In this document: in pieces, positions 43,101 to 49,711 of the stretch
Numbering within the stretch: position 1 is the first letter of the stretch
Layout of the letters: each line of letters begins with the position of its first letter
Source of the DNA: Myoxocephalus aenaeus
Taxonomy: Eukaryota; Chordata; Actinopteri; Perciformes; Cottidae
NCBI GenBank assembly: GCA_038501785.1
Contig: JBAMJR010000011.1
Coordinates: 1,885,001 to 1,949,000, forward strand
DNA length: 64,000 nt
Direction: 5' to 3'
Made by a program: the position numbers and the translations under genes
The notes under the pieces: model-generated
Seen by the model: the letters and a program-made list of their open reading frames with translations, nothing else
What the model was told of the DNA's origin: nothing
Databases searched by the model: none

Positions 43101-45500
43101 AATAAGTGGCCTCTATTTGATCATCTCTAAACTATCTTGAAGGCTATTTTAGCTCATATTTAGGTTTGTTTATTTATCGTCCAACTGGGTCTACGATTGA
43201 CGAGTCATCTGCTCTTATGTCTTCCATGTGTCGTTTCCCATCCTGAGTATGAATGCTGTACTACAGCGTGAATGAATACCTTTGCTCGTTACATTTCTGC
43301 TTTGCCTCTATTTTAAGTTGTATCTATTTCTCTGCATATCTGTTAGCTGTTCTATGAGCCTCTCATCCAGATGGATGTGGGAGTGTGCAGACTGGTGAGC
43401 CAGTTACAGTGACGAACCTTGCTAATACAGACACCAGGGGGAGGATCTGATACCGGCTCCATCCGCTAACACAGCAACAGCAAAGGGCCAAACCACTCAC
43501 AGTAAGAGAGAGCGGGACATCAGCAGAATAGAGGGCCCTCAGCATTGCCAGATAGATCAATGAATGTGTCTCCCTTCTTCTACAGTGCCAAACTGTATAC
43601 CCCTCAGAATCAAGCTAGTTGGTGAATGGCACAGATGGATACATAGACACACACAGGCAGAGACAGGCACATACGTACATGAAAGAGACCATCCGTGAGG
43701 TCATGCAGACCAGACAGACATCTGACACCTCCTCCTCCACCCTCCCTATCAACACCAACCTCAATCCCCTTTCCTCATTGACCCTTCTCATCCAGCTTCT
43801 TTTGTTTCACTCAAATGTCAAACCTTGTAGGGCTGGCTGACTCCACAGAGCCATGCAGTGAGCCTCTACAGCCTTTAACTTCAAACGGCCAAAGTAACAG
43901 ACGTTCCTATTAGCCTGCACTTATTGCAAATTATTGGTGTTATGATGCAATATTAGCAGCTATGGTTGTAGTAGTGCTAATTTTACTGAACTAGTGTCAT
44001 TTGTACTGGAAACTGTACAGGGCTTTAAGATTATTTTTTTTTAAAGAACACTGATGCAAAAAAGTGATTACGCACAAACACTTGTTCACATGTGAAACAC
44101 TTAAATAGGTTATGGAGTTGAAGCTGAGAGATGACAAAAAAGGCTTGTAGCATATATTTTCTTCCTCCTACTATCTATTTCGTTAAAATGAATTCAAATA
44201 AAAATGTTATTTGAAACTATATAGAAGTTCATATTGTGCTGATAATGATTTATTTGTGTATTTATATTTGATAAATAGTGGCGTCTCGTAATCCTTTTTT
44301 GGATGGGCCAAGCCATGATACAGAAATCCAAACTAAGTAGTAAATGGGAGTTAGTTATAATAGTAGTAGCAATGGTCTAAATAGTAATCGTGACTTTATT
44401 CTTCTCAAGATCCTCTTTTACAGATTAAAGAATTGATCTCATTGAGGAATGAGGTGTCAAAACAAATGAGCTATTATCACTGAATTCAATAAGTCGTGTA
44501 GGTGATTTACCATCAGATGAATGATTTTAGTTTGAATTGGATACATTAGGTGTATAATCCATCATACGCGGCCAATTGACTAAACTTCTGGAATCAGAGT
44601 ATTTTGTGCTTCTTCTGACTAAAACTGAAGCAGGATTTATTCTCTTAACTGCTGACATATGAGATTCATGAGGCACATTTAAAGCCCATATTAAAAAGTG
44701 AATAGAGAATGAAATGTGGTTATTATGGTATATGTATATCACTGACCACATGGTTGTAAAATGAGTTTGTGTACATAGTATTTCATATTTTATGTATTTT
44801 ATGTATTTTAATACAGTACATTATGGACACTAGAATAGAGTATTATGTGCTAATAAATATGAGACATTTATACAGACATTTTGATACTTTACACATGTAT
44901 ATACATCAAAATATAGTCTGAACTGTATGTTAAATGCATTACTGATCACCTTATGAGAAGATGTACAGGATTTAGCACTTCATGTAAGAACAACATATAC
45001 AATGCAGATGATTTTAGAAAGTTTACACAAAACCATGGCTTAATCTATTCTGCAAACAATAGCTCAATCTAGACATGTAGGGTTGGGTCTGGGAGCCATG
45101 AGCCCTGGAGGAGGTTCCAGGAGGTGCATATAGCATCTCTATATACTTTCACTATTGTTAGCCACTGCTAAAGCATTACACCGGGACAGTTGCAGGCCAC
45201 GTTAATACTGCGTAACGTAATCACATGTTACCCAAGCAGTCGCCACGTCATCCCCCCTCCGTGTTCCCGGAGACGGTGAGGACGCTTACCTGAGCTGTCC
45301 ATGGTGCTGCAGTCCTCCTCTCTCAGCGGGCCTGCCTTCGGTCCGAGGGTGGCCGCTATGGAGCCTGCGAGTGCGCCGCCGCCGCTGCTGCTGCTGCTCC
45401 CTCTGCCGACGCTGAAGCTATCTCCGCCGCTATCGACCAACTGCAAAGATTCATAGCCATCGTAAATAGTCTTTTTCTTGTAGGCCCCCAGCAAGCTCAT
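12935..45500 (-). CDS. dnajc6: Auxilin, DnaJ heat shock protein family member C6 (18 coding exons)
   Basis: Auxilin is the Hsc70 co-chaperone that uncoats clathrin-coated vesicles, chiefly in neurons. I joined 18 minus-strand exons: 45500-45290, 36896-36761, 28862-28813, 27939-27791, 26132-26010, 24588-24455, 23938-23744, 23517-23400, 22418-22339, 22135-21942, 20451-20083, 19329-19192, 18403-18302, 18110-17973, 17884-17546, 17191-17043, 16586-16410, 13036-12935. All phases agree and the total is 2904 nt (967 aa plus stop), close to the roughly 970 aa that I recall for the long human isoform. The order is a Gly/Ser-rich N-terminus (1-70), a PTEN-like inactive phosphatase domain (about 120-285), a C2-like domain (about 290-430), a disordered clathrin/AP2-binding region with DPF and DLL motifs (about 460-870), and a C-terminal J domain with HPD at 931-933. 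The start was chosen at MSLLGAYKKK, which resembles the long vertebrate isoform. The gene is intact. Oddities are a GC donor after exon 16 and a degenerate phosphatase loop. Confidence 0.95.
13859..14012 (+). promoter_or_regulatory. Possible promoter or LTR relic upstream of the env-like gene
   Basis: A TATATA box at 13859-13864 and an AATAAA at 14007-14012 are spaced about 145 bp apart, followed by a pyrimidine-rich stretch. That order resembles U3-R-U5, but I see no TG...CA termini, primer-binding site or second copy. It may simply be a promoter for the spliced leader or chance. Confidence 0.25.
14291..14423 (+). other. Candidate intron in the 5' leader of the env-like gene
   Basis: A strong donor (ACCACAG then GTAAGC) at 14290/14291 and an acceptor (TATTCACAG) ending at 14423 bracket 133 bp just ahead of the ATG at 14486. 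This would give a noncoding first exon ending at 14290 and a second exon carrying the whole ORF. Spliced leaders are expected for env messages, but this one would be host-type. It is inferred from splice signals only. Confidence 0.45.
14486..15718 (+). CDS. Endogenous retroviral envelope-derived gene, intact (percomORF-like)
   Basis: A single-exon ORF of 410 codons on the plus strand, inside the last intron of dnajc6 and antisense to it. It reads as a complete gammaretrovirus-type envelope: an N-terminal hydrophobic signal peptide (about 1-18), a Cys-rich surface part with a CXXC motif at 49-52, a minimal furin site RXXR at 240-243, an immunosuppressive-like segment at about 310-326, CX6CC at 327-335, one transmembrane helix at about 382-402 and a very short cytoplasmic tail of about 8 residues. 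Two luminal N-glycosylation sequons lie in the transmembrane subunit. The start ATG follows a good upstream acceptor site. No gag, pol or LTR is recognisable nearby, so this is an isolated, preserved env, which suggests co-option. It fits my memory of percomORF of spiny-rayed fishes. The alternative is a young isolated env insertion, which is less likely without proviral remains. Confidence 0.88.
   Translation: MPLIVHLLTLILVETTMGAQNVMKARDDINIFLTMAWQVAKHIGPNSNCYVCGLMPYTAGEGLPLMAVPASDCDTCHLMHIPLSQSYSHPDCSKLSRMRPLKCSSGHGNCYRCLKTPKPVPIQLIPHKFPWCLQNDGKAPVGHSDCFRTFKWDPRRTNIEFKSLDSAPQHCLAEAGEGRFSALAHRTASCSISSPVGMYWVCGNLAYPHLPVDYNGRCGLAYVIPAMRVAHSLPQKALKRVQRGLSDVFGTHHQSNFKNILGPLLPFYGVMSALDQIADLSHAVEVIANETGKALMLLSSELASVRLLALQNRAALDFLLAAQGGTCAVIGSECCTFVPDYNATIGDIINHLHDTAKTIHQDSSSLFDWLKTAFGSMGHRTVEVLILVVVFIVLFSLFISCVKKFIFNIS
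16128..16133 (+). terminator. Candidate polyadenylation signal of the env-like gene
   Basis: AATAAA on the plus strand about 410 bp past the env stop codon. A nearer copy is at 15981-15986. Either could end the transcript before dnajc6 exon 17. Confidence 0.35.
16410..16586 (-). CDS. dnajc6: dnajc6 exon 17 (residues 876-934), J domain with HPD
   Basis: It encodes ILDWIEGKERNIRALLSTMH, then VTPEQVKKVYRKAVLVVHPD and K. The HPD tripeptide (931-933) stimulates the Hsc70 ATPase. Acceptor CCTAG, donor GTGAGA; 177 nt, phase 0 on both sides. Confidence 0.96.
17043..17191 (-). CDS. dnajc6: dnajc6 exon 16 (residues 826-875), pre-J segment
   Basis: It reads KPKASHANFDDLLSGQGFAG, then GPRTIAEMRKEEMAKEMDPE and KIK. 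FDDLLSGQGF is a clathrin-binding type motif, and the rest is the invariant helix before the J domain. The acceptor is CCCAG. The only donor that fits is GC (AAG followed by GCAGGG). Confidence 0.92.
17546..17884 (-). CDS. dnajc6: dnajc6 exon 15 (residues 713-825), Pro/Gly-rich region
   Basis: It starts PGFSSKPTTPTGTAPSLPP and ends with the conserved SSP/SPQNRPNYNVSFSAM block. The middle is Gly/Pro/Gln-rich and evolves fast. Its high GC content makes long shadow ORFs on other frames. Acceptor TCGCAG, donor GTGAGC. Confidence 0.9.
17973..18110 (-). CDS. dnajc6: dnajc6 exon 14 (residues 667-712)
   Basis: It reads GFGMGSLSATTSPTGSVNST, then PTHQTKPNTLDPFADIGNLG. It carries the LDPFAD AP2/clathrin motif. 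Acceptor CTCCAG, donor GTCAGT. Confidence 0.92.
18203..18289. repeat. TG/CA microsatellite beside dnajc6 exon 13
   Basis: About 43 TG units. In the sense of dnajc6 it is a CA repeat that starts about 13 nt past the exon 13 donor and fills nearly half of the 191-bp intron 13. Confidence 0.95.
18302..18403 (-). CDS. dnajc6: dnajc6 exon 13 (residues 633-666)
   Basis: It encodes PTNPSVNIQQQNAKGGWDW followed by NRPATTST. The VNIQ and GGWDW parts match mammalian auxilin. I chose the acceptor AATAG at 18404-18405 because it is the one that restores phase with exon 12. The donor GTAGAA is followed within about 13 nt by a long CA repeat. Confidence 0.88.
19192..19329 (-). CDS. dnajc6: dnajc6 exon 12 (residues 587-632), AP2/clathrin motif exon
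   Basis: It reads FDPFGAGPMPKPQDMMGSFL and then DPFLHAARSPSPT. Two DPF motifs bind the AP2 appendage in this family. Acceptor CCTCAG, donor GTAAGG. Confidence 0.92.
20083..20451 (-). CDS. dnajc6: dnajc6 exon 11 (residues 464-586), clathrin/AP2-binding region
   Basis: A 369-nt exon with the conserved acidic SEPSDDEMLSLSS, then EEVDLLGLDG (about residues 518-527), TTDLLGDLFGG and AQSTPHK. The DLLGL and DLLGDLF motifs are clathrin- or adaptor-binding type. The residue range is low complexity apart from these. Acceptor CTGCAG, donor GTGAGA. Confidence 0.9.
21942..22135 (-). CDS. dnajc6: dnajc6 exon 10 (residues 399-463), end of C2-like domain
   Basis: It encodes PELDACDSPEKYPQLFHAIL, then DVEVEG, KDLTPPWEQFPCKDLNPSVL and HQEHQDALAIA. 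These are the last C2 strands and the linker. Acceptor GCTCAG, donor GTAGAG. Confidence 0.93.
22339..22418 (-). CDS. dnajc6: dnajc6 exon 9 (residues 373-398), C2-like domain
   Basis: An 80-nt exon reading VSNTQIFQIQFHTGFIAPGT and then TTLKFN. It matches the NTQIFQLQFHTGF core of vertebrate auxilin. Acceptor CGTTAG, donor GTGAGT, phase 2 out. Confidence 0.93.
23400..23517 (-). CDS. dnajc6: dnajc6 exon 8 (residues 333-372), C2-like domain
   Basis: It reads EHRVQEGKVVFPLGVSVQGD, then VIVSVYHMRSTIGGRLQAK. This is the PTEN-type C2 beta-sandwich with the conserved QGDVIVSVYH strand. Acceptor TTCCAG, donor GTAAAC. Confidence 0.94.
23744..23938 (-). CDS. dnajc6: dnajc6 exon 7 (residues 268-332), domain junction to C2
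   Basis: It encodes YIGYVCSMVSEKP, then PVPCFNKQRSGCRPFCDVLI and ends YERM. This is the phosphatase-to-C2 junction, well conserved across auxilin and GAK. Splice sites are GTGCAG and GTAGGG. Confidence 0.94.
24407..24437. repeat. CA/TG microsatellite beside dnajc6 exon 6
   Basis: About 15 units. In the sense of dnajc6 this is a TG repeat beginning about 17 nt past the exon 6 donor. Confidence 0.9.
24455..24588 (-). CDS. dnajc6: dnajc6 exon 6 (residues 224-267), PTEN-like domain
   Basis: It begins DVRAPSGVLVCAMFCFCHLF and ends at SHR. It continues the degenerate phosphatase loop and the following helix. The acceptor is TTTTAG and the donor GTTTGT. About 17 nt past the donor the sense strand runs into a TG microsatellite. 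Confidence 0.93.
25321..25646. mobile_element. Teleost MITE with GGGCCAGTGTGTA termini
   Basis: The left end TAAAGGGCCAGTGTGTAGAA and right end TTACACACTGGCCCCTTA are inverted copies. The interior includes a CTGTAGAAACATAGCA block on the plus strand. I recognise the family as a common miniature element in spiny-rayed fish introns. It lies in dnajc6 intron 5. Confidence 0.7.
26010..26132 (-). CDS. dnajc6: dnajc6 exon 5 (residues 183-223), PTEN-like domain
   Basis: It encodes VSECNWPSRQAPSLHNLFAV and on to NPKNVCVITCS. The last residues are the start of the former phosphatase loop (Cys222). Splice sites are TTCCAG and GTAAGG; the 123-nt exon is phase 0 on both sides. Confidence 0.93.
26878..26942. 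repeat. Perfect 31-bp inverted repeat with 3-nt loop
   Basis: Arms 26878-26908 and 26912-26942 are exact reverse complements around TCT. It lies in dnajc6 intron 4. A transcript would form a very stable hairpin. No microRNA family is recognised in it. Confidence 0.92.
27260..27440 (+). repeat. Teleost interspersed repeat (GAGGGAAATA-CTGTCTCTTTAG family)
   Basis: It contains the marks CTCTTTAGCTACTAAATGCT, TTGCTGTTTGGTGTTGGACA and AAAGCAGTGAGAGTGAACCA that I know from a repeat common in percomorph genomes. A second, shorter copy is at 32488-32600 in the same orientation, which confirms that it is dispersed. Confidence 0.65.
27791..27939 (-). CDS. dnajc6: dnajc6 exon 4 (residues 133-182), PTEN-like domain
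   Basis: The exon encodes MTYPAESVQIGCQNHVEDIR, then SFLDSRHADHYTVFNLSQ and ends AKFSNR. This is the conserved N-terminal part of the phosphatase-like fold of auxilin and GAK. The acceptor is TTTCAG and the donor GTGAGT. The in-frame ATG inside the exon is not a start. Confidence 0.94.
28813..28862 (-). CDS. dnajc6: dnajc6 exon 3 (residues 116-132)
   Basis: A 50-nt exon reading YTKGELDIAYITSRII, the entry to the PTEN-like domain. The acceptor is CTACAG and the donor is GTAAAC. It was found by matching the expected auxilin order, because the exon is too short to stand out as an ORF. Both flanking phases fit exactly. Confidence 0.9.
30968..31066. repeat. (CA)n microsatellite with a 25-bp tandem duplication
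   Basis: A CA run to about 31015 is followed by two copies of atatgatacccaccagcacc plus aacac. The duplication probably arose by slippage at the microsatellite edge. Confidence 0.85.
32488..32600 (+). repeat. Second copy of the CTCTTTAG...CTGTTTGGTG interspersed repeat
   Basis: It shares CTCTTTAGC-GTTAGATGCTC, CACCAGCTGGTTGCTAAC and GACTGCTGTTTGGTGCTGAG with the copy at 27260-27440. It lies just before the hAT transposase relic and keeps the block that the other copy has lost. Confidence 0.6.
32690..32945 (+). pseudogene. Relic of a hAT-type transposase C-terminus
   Basis: The frame at 32777-32945 reads MSLLGSTYTCEQTFSLLTLN, then KSQLRTKMADSHVCDVL and TTKLTPDLPA. This is the hAT dimerisation region (FGSTYVCEQ-F, INKSKLRSRLTDEHL type). 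It lacks any catalytic part and stands directly ahead of the broken LINE, in dnajc6 intron 2. Confidence 0.65.
33009..34090 (+). pseudogene. Broken non-LTR retrotransposon reverse transcriptase
   Basis: The frame around 33040-33530 reads CVIFADDTNLFCSGKRLKEL, then WFDVNTLSLNIKKTKFMFF and KFLGVVIDHKVTWRQHI. This is the palm and thumb of a LINE reverse transcriptase with FADD. Frameshifts near 33500 and 33640 break it; later pieces (RIMNNAGYYEHTNPLF, GVQLWNSIMEQ) lie in other frames. The 3' end carries TATTG repeats at 34058-34081. It lies in dnajc6 intron 2. The clade is not certain. Confidence 0.8.
34274..34357. repeat. (TG)n(TA)n microsatellite
   Basis: A short TG run passes into a long TA run, in dnajc6 intron 2 beside a truncated hAT end. 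Confidence 0.9.
34380..34471 (+). mobile_element. Right end of a truncated hAT element
   Basis: The sequence closes with GTTTGGACACCCCTG, the inverse of the CAGGGGTGTCCAAAC end typical of hAT elements, after GGCCCTAAGTG. I could not find a matching left end; a long TA microsatellite at 34274-34357 may have replaced it. Confidence 0.5.
36761..36896 (-). CDS. dnajc6: dnajc6 exon 2 (residues 71-115)
   Basis: The acceptor is CCCCAG and the donor GTAAGT. It encodes the conserved auxilin/GAK-type segment GGGLLDMVKGGAGKFFSNF followed by KDNLKDTLKDTS. The 136-nt length keeps phase 1 in and phase 2 out. Confidence 0.93.
37126..37195. repeat. (TG)n microsatellite
   Basis: About 34 TG units in dnajc6 intron 1, roughly 110 bp from the solo LTR. 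Confidence 0.95.
37304..38218 (+). mobile_element. Solo LTR of a retroelement
   Basis: A 915-bp unit opens TGTAGCG and closes CGCTACA, and a 4-bp duplication AGTG flanks it (37300-37303, 38219-38222). It contains an AATAAA near 37530 and has no coding part, so it is best read as a solo LTR left by recombination. The strand is uncertain because the ends are palindromic. It lies in dnajc6 intron 1 right beside a TG microsatellite. Confidence 0.65.
38998..39809 (+). mobile_element. Non-autonomous hAT transposon with a large internal palindrome
   Basis: The ends are CAGGGGTGGGCAAACT (38998-39013) and its near inverse AGTTTGCCCACCTCTG (39794-39809). They are flanked by an exact 8-bp target duplication CCCTAAAC at 38990-38997 and 39810-39817. 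There is no transposase. Inside, about 39316-39465 and 39497-39640 form a long imperfect inverted repeat. It lies in dnajc6 intron 1. Confidence 0.88.
41460..41720 (+). repeat. Teleost interspersed repeat (ATGCTAAGCTAAGCTAACC family)
   Basis: It runs from GTTATCTCTTGTTTGTTTC through GGACCGAGGCAGGCTCCCTG and AATGCTAAGCTAAGCTAACC to CATATTTTTCAAAATGTGGA. This order is familiar from a very common spiny-rayed-fish repeat. It lies in dnajc6 intron 1. Confidence 0.65.
45290..45500 (-). CDS. dnajc6: dnajc6 exon 1 (start codon, residues 1-70)
   Basis: The ATG is at 45500-45498 and the donor GTAAGC follows 45290. The exon encodes MSLLGAYKKK, then a Ser/Gly-rich stretch that ends CSTMDSS. The internal Met near its end could serve a shorter isoform. 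Phase 1 at the 3' end makes a Gly/Asp codon with exon 2 (G plus AT = Asp). Confidence 0.9.
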
Positions 45501-45850
45501 TACCGAAGCGCACAAGAAAAAAATAAAGACAAAAGAAGCTCCAAATACGCAGGCTACGCTGCGCCTTCAACGCCACAGCCGCCGCTGCTACTGGTGCTGC
45601 TGGGTGCACCACATGTCCGAGCAGGAGAGGACGACCCTCCTTTCTCCTCTGTTTTCTGGGGAGAGAAATATTTTGCCGGTCAGCCTCTCTCGCTCCCTCT
45701 CGCTCTCGCTCTCCCCCCCTCTCTCGCTCTCCCCCGCTCTCTCAGCTGCACCGCATTTTACTACGACGCTTCTTGCTGCTGCTTGCTGTCGCTGTAGTCC
45801 ACCCCAACTCGCAACCCTCATGTTATTACTGCATCGCTTATTCACATACT
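45501..45850 (-). promoter_or_regulatory. dnajc6 5' leader and promoter region
   Basis: Directly upstream of the dnajc6 ATG the DNA becomes rich in CpG and in a CT-rich tract (minus-strand GA repeats) at about 45690-45745. No TATA box is evident. A minus-strand open frame at 45845-45588 lies wholly upstream of the start and could act as an upstream ORF if transcription begins above it. The transcription start is not visible from sequence. Confidence 0.45.
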
Positions 45851-48075
45851 AAAATCAGTATCTGTGAGTACGCCAATAAGTTCCTTTTTTCCAAACAGGA
45901 CATTTTCATGTCAAGAAAATACAAAAATAAGCTTCTATAAAAAATGCATCGGGATATCATAAAGTAAAAAAAGTAGCACCTATTGAGCACCACAACATGC
46001 ATATCATAATTATAGCAATATAAACAAGCCTCCTGAAATAGTTCAACATATTGAAACCGTATAATATTATTCTCTTTGGTCGTGAAGACAAGATGTTCAC
46101 ATGTAATGTCAAAATGTATGAAAAGTATGTACTGTAGTTCCTATTTAGGGTGGATTTTCCCTTGACTGGCTTTCAAGGCTTCTATCCAATTATAAGTCCT
46201 ATATGGGATGGTAGATGGCACTCCACCCTGCATCCTTGTTTCCACACAATATCAGCTGCAATATTTAGGACATTTGAGAAATTGAGTAGGCTTTGACAAT
46301 TATTTATTATCAATTGATCTGCTAATTAGGCTATTTTCTTGATTTAATTGAAATGTTACAACTAGAATGGCCATCAGTGTCCCAGAGTTCAGGTCTTTTA
46401 AATTTCTCATTTTATCCATGCATCTGTCAAAAACAATATTCAATTTACAGTGATATAACCGACAAGCAGAAACAACTTACTGGTATCAGCAAATATGTTA
46501 TGTTTTAGATTTTAAAGGTGACTCAAATGATTTATCAGATATCCAAATAGTTGCCCAAGTAACTGCTCTACTTAAATGCAAGACAGATGCAGATGTCTGC
46601 TGTTACCATGACTGTAGCCTGCATGGTAAAGAGACATGTGATAATGGTTTAAACTGTAAAAATATATCAGTATCATCTCAAATAACATAACAAATAAGTC
46701 CTAATGTAGAAAGTGTAAAGAAATAAAATACATATTTAGTTGTTTATATTATCTGTTTTCTTTTGTATAAATAAGGAGCTGGTCAAAATTAGGCGTCTGG
46801 GCCCATAAAAAAGCGAATTTCTTATTTGGTACCTCTGGCCCTGTCATAATAAAAGATCAAATGAGAGGAGGCGTGTAGTCAGCATCGCATGACAACAGCA
46901 CCACGCTTTGTAAGAACAAGGAAACTCCCTCTGCGTCGAGGGGAATTTTCTCAGTACGCTGCTGAATATTAACACACTCTTTGTAATATAATTTAAAAGG
47001 CAAAATATTTGTAATTTTAGCTCTAAATTTGTCGTTCAAGCCCCAATTTCTTTCCGTAATGACACTGGATCCATGAAGGATGGAACATTGATGGCATGCT
47101 TCCCTCCTTGGCCTTGTCCCCTGGCAACGGAAACCCTGCATGGTTCTGAAAAGAGGACATGAGCCTGGGAAACTCTTTTAGGAGAGCAGACGGGAGCTCA
47201 AAGCACAGCGAGAACGGAATGTCCAAAAGGGAGGAACGATACCCCCACCATCACCGGACACGACATGCTGCTGCTCCATTGTTGGCCTGGAGCTTCCTGT
47301 CCTAACTGTCAACCCATGTTTACCCCTTGATGTCCTCATACGAGTGACTGTTTAGGATGCAGCAAGCAGGTGTGCTGAGGACGTCACAATCTCTGCCACG
47401 ATCAAAGGTTTACACACAAAGACAAGTCCAAACCCAATAAAATCCCTAAATAGAACTGAAACAATTCATTGTTTGGTCCATGGACAGAAAACAAATCTAC
47501 ACTTTTGTTATTTTATCAATAATTTCAGTCATCTTTTAAGCAAAAATGCTAAATGGTCCTTTGTTGCTTCTGAAATGTGAGTGTGTTTCTTATCTTTGTC
47601 ATGTATTATATTAAACTGAATATCTTTGTATTTTGGACTGTTGGTCAGACAAAACAAGCAATGTAAATATGTCACCATGGATTCTGGCAAACTATAATGG
47701 GCATATTTCACTGCTTTTCAGACATTTTATTGACAAACAGATTAATTCATTTAGAAAATAATCAGCAGAAATCATAAGAATAGTACAACCCTGACAGAAA
47801 ATATTTTAAAACACGTATCTTCCAATTTGAACAGCATTGCAAACTTTGCATAAAAAAAAAAGTTCATGGAGTTTTATTCTGGCCTTTATCAGACCTCTTT
47901 CAAATGCATTAACAATATTTAGAGGCATTGTATTGTGGATCCAGCTTAACATGTATGTATGTAGTTCGCAACAATAAGTAAATGCCTACAATGAAGCTGG
48001 TACAGTGCTTGTAGTGGTATCAGAGGTGCTGTCAGAGGTAAGACAGGTTTCAATGCCCTCACAAATCTGCTTCTC

Positions 48076-48104
48076 TTACTCTAAACTCCATGAGTTTAGA
48101 GTAA
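48076..48104. repeat. Perfect 13-bp inverted repeat, 3-nt loop
   Basis: ttactctaaactc and gagtttagagtaa are exact inverses around CAT. It is intergenic between dnajc6 and ak4. It could be a foldback remnant or an intrinsic hairpin. Confidence 0.8.
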
Positions 48105-49647
48105 TGATGCCAGTTGAGGTATTCATTTACATTCCTCTTATAAGAATTTAAAAGAAATTCAGATGCAATGCTAAGTGACGTATTAGCTGTTTTATGACAT
48201 TTCTGTGAACCTGACTGTGGCCTTGTATCGCCTCATTGGTTTTTACCATCACTCTCAAGGATACGTTGAAGATGAATGATTAACCCTTTTAACAGTTAAA
48301 GTAGAATCCAGGAATCTGCTGGATCAGCTCTAGGACTCAATTGACAAGACGGATGATGGACTTGAATCTGTGAGACTTTGAATATTCTAATCCAAGGAGT
48401 CTTGTTCTGTGGGGTAAAAACTAAAATATAAAATATGCCGAAAGAGGCCGTGGCTGCTATGTGTCTTCATAGAGGAACAATGGTGTCCATGCTGCCCCGC
48501 TTTGCTACTGAGCTCGCAGGCGGCCTACTCTCAGGACAGAAAACTGAAGGATAAGTTTATCAGCACTAATTATCCTGTTTAAAATGTTGCGGAGCACAAC
48601 ACAGATTCTCTACTGGTTACTTATTTACATACTCTAGGTCACTCATAAAAAGGCTTAAACCCCTCATACACCTGCTCTTTTAAATCCACTATAAACGGAC
48701 ACATTACAGATAGAATAATATTTTAATTTAGTGGTGAAATGGTATGCTTTAAAGACTAAATGACTAGTACTGGTACAGTTTTGAGGTAATTGTACTTTAA
48801 GGAAGTATTTAAATGTTTTGCTGCTTTGTACTACATTACAATTCAAAGTTAAATATTGTAGCCTACTTTTTATTCCACTTCATTTATTTGATAATTATAG
48901 TTGATTGATTAGATTAAAATGACTAATACAAAATAGAATCATGAAATAACTCATGATGTATTATCATTTGGCTAAAACAGGATAAGACGGGGGAATTTAC
49001 AAGCTTCCCAGGTGTATGAAAAGTCATTAAAATGATATCCACCTTTACCAGCTGAAACATTAAACTGATGCACACATTAGTGTATCAATAATTATAATCA
49101 AATTATACCATAATTGTCACAGTTCAGCTTCCCTTCTCTCCTTAAAAGCTTAAAAATTCCGAAGAACGGCATCTACTGACGTACTGTATATCTTGGAGCA
49201 AAATGTTAAACTCTTAACCTTGTGTTAACCAAATAACTTATTTCAGGCATCCAAACAAAAACCCTTTGACTTTCAGATGAGGGAAACGGAGGTGCAAAAA
49301 TGCTAACTCATTTCCGTGTTTATTATGAATTTCACTGGCTATCTTCACATTTACACTTCAGGTTTTAGGTCTCATTCCTGAAGCTCTGAAATATTCTACT
49401 TTTAAGAATTAAAAACGATGGCATTCATGTAGGTGACTAAATGACCAATGATCAGAGCATCAAACCACACGTAGCCTTGGTAAGCTGCTCACGTGACGTG
49501 CGTGATGCGAGCGGTGACGTATTGGAGAGAAGAAGAGGAGCTTTCCGCGCAATATAGAGCCAGAGATGATGAAGATGGTGATTCTGATGATACTGATAAT
49601 CAAGATACAAGCGATATCGACCACGTTCAAATGCCCATAATACCGAT

Positions 49648-49652
<5 letters not shown>

Positions 49653-49709
<57 letters not shown>
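49653..49709. repeat. (TA)n microsatellite
   Basis: About 28 TA units in the dnajc6-ak4 intergenic region. Confidence 0.95.

Positions 49710-49711
<2 letters not shown>

Larger units (their letters stand above)
36897..45289 (-). other. dnajc6 intron 1
   Basis: An 8.4-kb first intron. It contains the TG repeat, the solo LTR, the hAT element and the interspersed repeat at 41460. A GA-rich tract lies at 42047-42081. 43000-45289 has no recognisable element and is the likeliest place here for unique regulatory DNA. Confidence 0.8.

Noticed and set aside
45588..45845. Minus-strand ORF of 85 codons above dnajc6
   Set aside because: Mostly GA-repeat translation; at most an upstream ORF in the leader, with no support as a protein.
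46857..47226. Overlapping minus-strand ORFs near 47 kb
   Set aside because: Two different frames are open over the same stretch with no splice-site or family support; chance ORFs.
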